DNA of 64,000 bases from Gerris lacustris (taxonomy: Eukaryota; Arthropoda; Insecta; Hemiptera; Gerridae), in the NCBI GenBank assembly GCA_951217055.1, contig OX578277.1:14625218-14689217 (forward strand), in the 5' to 3' direction. Positions 59,011 through 64,000 of the stretch are shown here, in pieces; the first letter of the stretch is position 1, and each line of letters begins with the position of its first letter. The position numbers and the translations under genes are program-made. The notes beneath the pieces were generated by a model. That model worked only from the letters and a program-made list of their open reading frames with translations. It was not told the origin of the DNA and ran no database searches.

Positions 59011-59363
59011 AAGACCAGTTTTGAAAAATGGCATTTTTATATTAATTATTATAAAAACTCCTGCTTGTTCTTAAACCTCTAAAAATGATACAATTTCCTT
59101 GATGTTGTGTACAGGATGATCAGGTTTTTCAAAACTTAAAAGTATGACCAAGAGTAAACTTCCCTTCTTTTTGATGGTATCGAAAAATATTATTTAGAAA
59201 AGGGGTTCAGAATTGCAAAAAATATATAAATATTAAATATTAATTTATTTAATATTAACATTTATTATTAATTTAATAAATATTAACATTTAAACAATGA
59301 CTCAGTCTTTGTTTAGATGTTTTACGGCCCCTGAAGGAGGTTTTAATTAAAATCCGAAAAGTT

Positions 59364-59442
59364 GGGATTGTAACAGTGACGATTTTTTGAGACCGAAACC
59401 TGAGTGTGTTTTTGTATGTATATATTAAACTTTCTTATCTTA

Positions 59443-59496
<54 letters not shown>

Positions 59497-59545
59497 AAAA
59501 CACACTCAGGTTTCGGTCTCAAAAAATCGTCACTGGTACAATCCC
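59364..59545. repeat. Inverted repeat with (TA)n loop
   Basis: 52-bp arms (gggattgtaacagtgacg... to ...cactggtacaatccc) differ at one base and enclose AT-rich text and a (TA)n run (59445-59492). Confidence 0.85.
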
Positions 59546-59546
59546 A

Positions 59547-59652
<106 letters not shown>

Positions 59653-59689
59653 TATATATATATACTATATATAGTTTAGTTTATATATA

Positions 59690-60443
59690 AAGGGTGTCCC
59701 AACTGAAGTCTGCCAAAAAGAAGGGGCATATAGGGGACCCTAAAAGGAGTCAAAAATGTTATATTAACCTATAATATCTTTTTGGGCTTCGTTTTCTGAC
59801 TAGAGCTATTTTTTAAAATTTTGGGCTAAGCATATTTTTTTACACTTATACAAGTGTATCTCGAGAACAAAGAGGGATAGCTCATTATTGTAGGTATCAT
59901 TGGAAACCTAAAAATATTTGCTAAAAGAAATGTTATTATCAATTTTAATTTATTTTTATTCCTTCTAGTTCAAATTTAGCTCAAAATGTCTTTTTTTTAA
60001 AGACAATTCTTTTTGACGGCCCATAGTGCTTGAACAAGTTAGTTTTTGAAATGTCCAGGCAATAGAAAAACTTCTTTATTTAATTACCTTTTCATGGATA
60101 CCCATATTATTGTATGTTAAATAGGATTTTTTTTATGTTATAAACACATTTATTGAAAAAATATAATGTAAATGTGTGAAAAATGTACTCTATCTTTAAT
60201 ATCTCCTCTTTAGAACGGTATAATCATTTGACTCGACTTAATCTTAATCACTTTCCAAGTAAATGTGTGATGAAAAAATTAAATTCTCTAAATTGTATAG
60301 CAGTCACTTGTATCTATGAATTTTCGCTCTTTATTTAGACAGTAAATTAATTTAAAAAAATTAATAATACCGTTTAAAAGAGGAGATATTAAAGAAAAAG
60401 TACTTTAAAATTTAATCGATCTAAAAAAAAAAAAAAAAAAACA

Positions 60444-60448
<5 letters not shown>
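59690..60448. other. Unassigned repeat-like DNA
   Basis: Begins aaagggtgtcccaactgaagtctgcc, a phrase typical of transposon ends, and runs AT-rich to a poly-A (60425-60441). No coding exon. Confidence 0.35.

Positions 60449-60539
<91 letters not shown>
60449..60539. repeat. (TA)n microsatellite
   Basis: About 45 TA units. Confidence 0.95.
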
Positions 60540-60540
<1 letters not shown>

Positions 60541-60959
60541 TTTTTAGTATGACTTATTATTTACTACTTATAGTCGCCTTAAATTTTAGTTTTCCTGTTT
60601 CTTTTAGTGGCAGTTTTTTTAAGAACATAATAAATATTGTGCGCCTGTTCCAGTATAGTCTATAACTATGTTAAAATCGTAGTTATAGACATAGACAATA
60701 TCTACTTAATTTACCACCTGACCTTTGAAAGTTCTTTTATAAATTTATAAATAAATAAACATTCATGCAATTTCGTATCTCAATATATAAATTGAAAAAT
60801 AATTAATAAGATTAATTAAATCAATATTAAATCGTTAAAAATCTATCGAGAAAAAAAAATAGAACCTTCGTTTATCAACTTGTTGACCATGCCTGAACAT
60901 AATTTTGAATTTAGATGTGAACTTTGTACTTCGTCTAATGTAATTTTATTTAATATTAA

Positions 60960-61300
60960 TTAAAATAGATGGTTAAGTCAATATTTTTAATACTATCTTG
61001 AATAAGAGCCATGCTAACTCGGCTAATAGGCCTGTTAAAGCGATTGGACAAGCTCTTGCCTCGTAAAGAATAATTTATGGTCGTAATTGAGAATCAAGTA
61101 GCCTTAATGTTTTAACTGAATGGCTCAGCGAGGAAGCAATTCATTATAACGGGCTAGGCCCTGATTCACTCATGTATCAGACTGACAGTACAAGCAATTA
61201 TTCGACCTATTTCAAACCATAAATATTTCTTAGTGACAAACACTGAGCAAAGAGCAAATGTCGCTTTGACAGGATTCAGTAAATGTCAGAAGAGTGTATT
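60960..61300. other. Possibly single-copy non-coding segment
   Basis: I see no other copy in the window. It is more balanced in composition and carries attgg, TTTATGGTCGTAATTGAGAA and GGCTAGGCCC-type words. It could be single-copy regulatory or intronic DNA. No gene evidence. Confidence 0.25.
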
Positions 61301-61639
61301 AGTTGTTTTTTATTTCGGTGTTATTTAGTAACATATATAAAAATAATATAGTTTAGTATTGTGAATATACTGTTTTCTTTTTTGTAGGTCAAACAGTATC
61401 AACTGAGTACAGGAGTTGTATATTAAAATGAATAACAGTTTTATTATTTGATTTATACTGTGAGACTCATTTAGCTTTTTCATTTAGCTTGTCTTTATTT
61501 TAGATTAAACAATAATGTATTTTTTTTATTGTAAATTATATTATTTTATCAAGGGTTAATTTAGTCCTTGAGTTCAGTCCAAATAATCAGTTCCGGATAA
61601 AATTTTACTTTAAACACCAGAAAGCCGTTTGGTACAAAA

Positions 61640-61930
61640 TTTGAAATTTATGAAATGTTGAAATTTTTGTAGGAAATTTTCATTGGCCCATCATAAGGTA
61701 TTAGCATGAATTATTTTAAAATTCGACGCGTGGAGCCTAAACTACTGTGCCGTTTGCGATTATATTTTGCATATTTATGTATGCATTTTCTGAACATTTG
61801 TTCACAAAATACACGTTTGGATTTGGGAAAGTAATTTTAGCTATAAAATTGGGGGGGTGCTACTTTCCAAAAAGAAGTAAGTAATTTTCTCGGGAAAAAT
61901 CTAGTTTCTAAGATATGGATGAAAACATCT
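61640..61930 (+). repeat. Family B/H fragments
   Basis: gaaattttcattggcccatcataaggtattagcatgaattatttt matches the family B block; from gacgcgtggagcctaaactac it matches 27405-27660. Confidence 0.5.
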
Positions 61931-62217
61931 ATTTCTTTTGTAAGCAGACACCTGTTGAATACTTTATAATTATGTTTCGTAACATTTTAAATTAGGTATT
62001 ATGGGATTTATAGGATTATGGGGTTTATAGGATTATAGGATTAGTTTTATAAAATTTTTTTTTTGCAATAGTTGAACAGATTTTTTTTCTTTATCTCTTA
62101 TAATTAATCTTACAAGAGTATAATTCGCTTCTAGTTCCTCTTTCTTCAATTATCTATTTATGTAATTATAATCTGTGCAGATACTTATATGTAATATGAG
62201 TTACACTCATTCTTTCT

Positions 62218-62259
<42 letters not shown>

Positions 62260-63199
62260 TTATTTTTTTTTTATAGACTTGAAAAATAAGATATTATTTG
62301 TATAAAAATAACTCTAAAGTTAAGTTAAAAAAAAAAATAAGGTTGATTTTTATTTTGTATTGTTTGTCTGTCATCTATTTACCGACGTTTTTTAGGGCGG
62401 TTCCTTAGAGAGATCGGCTAGAAAGGTTTTAATAAAAAAAGGGGACAAACAAGTCGAAATAATTCTAAACTTAAAAGCCTAAGTTACGGAACAAGAGAGA
62501 AAGAGAACGAGAGAGAATTTTGCTTCAAAATTTATAAGTTTGCGAAAATGGAGAAACTTCTTCATTCCATTGATTCAAACGACCCTCCCCCCACTCTCCT
62601 CTACCTCCCCCTCCTATCCTCAAATAGTCCCCTAAAAACACGTCAAAAGACGGAGGGAAAACAACCTGGAAAAACAAAAGAGATGAAAATATGGCCTCCG
62701 AGAGAAAACTCACTTTTAAACCTTCTTTAACAGTTTTGACAAAAATATCAATAACTCATTCTAAAAACATTTAAATTGTAGATTTGATTTTTTACCTCAG
62801 AATTTTAGCAGTATCAATATTATTACCTAAATATAAATCACACTGACCAAAATCGGGTCGTATAATTTACTTATTTTAAATATTTACCTCCGTTAAATAT
62901 TGACTTGATAAATCCCAAGTATTTACAGTCGGTTATGAAAAAATGATGCCAGAAATAAAAAAATCGCTTTATAGAAATTTCGTTATTCAGCTTTTTTTTT
63001 AGAGATAAAATGAGTGTTCCTGAAAGAGGAAGATTTTTATCCCTACCATTTTTACCTATATTTTTTTCCGGAATTCAATTCCGGAAATTCAAAATTTAAA
63101 CGAATTCTAAACTGAGACTTGAGATTTCTCTATATGGTGCAAAGAGGTGATTCTGATTCCACAAATAATGGATATAGAATACACAAAATTATTAGATTG
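61931..63199. other. AT-rich non-coding DNA with a 50-bp T run
   Basis: T run at about 62220-62268. A C-rich patch (62580-62635) makes a 60-codon frame without domain features. No gene recognised. Confidence 0.4.
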
Positions 63200-63478
63200 C
63201 TAGAGCAAGAAACTCCTAAATTGCTTGCATACGAGTCTGCAAGACAGTGTCGTTTTTTGGTAACGCTTGTGTAACGCTTGTTTGTGTCGTTTTTTGGTAA
63301 CGCTTTTCGCGTTTATGTGCCAAAGTAAAGACATGAAAATGTCAAAAAAATTCGAGCGTGCAGATTCTTGAGTTTGTAAATTAGAAATTAAATCGAACAT
63401 ATGTAGTGCACGAAGAAAGAATGTACTTTTATTCTTTTCCAGTTTATTAAGAAGTAATCTTTTAGCTTCTTCACCCAT
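63200..63478 (-). CDS. Hypothetical reading frame, weak
   Basis: 92 codons from MGEEAKRLLLNKLEKNKSTF, with a Lys/Leu-rich helical start and a basic end. Part of its DNA (63288-63340) is repeated at 63868-63930, so it is probably repeat-derived. No family recognised. Confidence 0.2.
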   Translation of the reverse strand: MGEEAKRLLLNKLEKNKSTFFLRALHMFDLISNLQTQESARSNFFDIFMSLLWHINAKSVTKKRHKQALHKRYQKTTLSCRLVCKQFRSFLL

Positions 63479-64000
63479 ATTTTTATAATAAATGCAAAAA
63501 ATGAGTTTAACAAAAATAAAAAATAATAATGTAAAAAATAAATTTTATGTATGCAAGTTTATTAGGAATAAAATACTAAGGGTTATGGCGTTTGTCCGAT
63601 GCAAATCAGTGCAGTAGAACAGAAGTTGTAGTTGGGAGGGGGGGGGGGGGGCGCCGTTGGGGCTCATGAGCGGCTACTGGAGTGGTAGCGAGAAGCAAAG
63701 AGAGTGAGACGTGGTAGGTAGCCGATCAGGTGGGCAGTGGTGGGTAGGCCCTAACAAGCGCGGTAGTGGGAGACACTATACCTACCGAGAGCGGGGAAAC
63801 TCGATTGAACACCTCCTATATCTTCCTAACTCCCCGTTCCTATATCTTCCCTACTCGTGTAACGCTAGTTTTTGGTAACGCTTTTCGAGGTTATGGGCCA
63901 TAGCCAAGACATAAAAATGTCAAAATGGTTAAAAAGAAATTAAATGAATGCAAAAACACCGCCAATATTAAATTCATAGAAAGTTTGTCGTTCGGATCCT
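63479..64000. other. Non-coding DNA with a GC-rich patch
   Basis: 63630-63850 is G-rich (a G run at 63638-63651, then gcgccgttggggctcatgagc). 63868-63930 duplicates 63288-63340 (ttttggtaacgcttttcg). The window ends without a recognisable boundary. Confidence 0.35.

Noticed and set aside
62525..62730. Overlapping frames around a C-rich patch
   Set aside because: Openness follows composition; no domain, and frames exist on both strands.

Overview
This is a gene-poor, AT-rich eukaryotic window packed with nested transposable elements. It is most likely from an arthropod, probably an insect. The pointers are a Ty3/Gypsy element with CsRn1/Kabuki-like traits, a Ty1/Copia element whose primer-binding site resembles the internal initiator-tRNA site used by Drosophila copia, Penelope-like fragments, several hAT, TA-target and TTAA-target DNA elements, a tRNA-derived SINE, long (TA)n arrays and an unusual number of G/C homopolymer runs. 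I found no host gene I could defend; no rRNA operon, CRISPR array or bacterial-type operon is present.

Layout. 1-9.3 kb: two hAT-type elements with 8-bp target duplications (1240-2125 and 2584-3418), a duplicated repeat that keeps a short acidic reading frame (4259-5650), and a TTAA-flanked element (5724-8563) into which a deleted hAT element with a transposase C-terminus and a 0.7-kb TIR element have inserted. 9.3-17 kb: a tRNA-like sequence, several copies of a hairpin-ended family (family A) split by a 977-bp TA-target element, a TIR element (family B), and the 3' end of a Penelope-like element with a GIY-YIG-type C-terminus. 17-22.7 kb: a complete SINE with a 12-bp target duplication, a 2.8-kb hAT element with a transposase remnant, and two foldback elements. 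23-27 kb: a small TIR element and tandem arrays, two of them with the same 67-bp period. 27-41 kb: a 577-bp near-perfect palindrome, further TIR elements, a hAT element with a 5S-rRNA-like segment, a Tc1/mariner-type relic with roughly 200-bp terminal repeats, and Penelope ends.

41.6-50.0 kb is one large TTAA-flanked composite. It holds two family B elements, a Penelope-end hairpin and, at 45031-49477 on the minus strand, an intact and apparently very recent Gypsy retrotransposon: identical 184-bp LTRs, a 4-bp target duplication, and Gag and Pol reading frames overlapping in the -1 relation with a G GGA AAC heptamer in the overlap. 50.27-53.58 kb is a Copia element whose gag C-terminus, protease and integrase have been inverted while most of the reverse transcriptase/RNase H region was lost; an 82-bp segment is duplicated in opposite orientation at the two edges. 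53.7-64 kb holds a TA-target element, a 2.5-kb repeat lying between two (TA)n arrays, further microsatellites and mostly unassigned AT-rich DNA.

The proteins seen are all transposon proteins. The Gypsy element is the only one that looks capable of autonomous movement. A theme running through the window is a set of short TIR elements (families B, D, E and F) that share one plan: a terminal hairpin at one end, a TCTG/TCCG-rich tract, ATGGCGG boxes in some, and a compact hairpin just outside the opposite TIR, often with a GACT-like loop.
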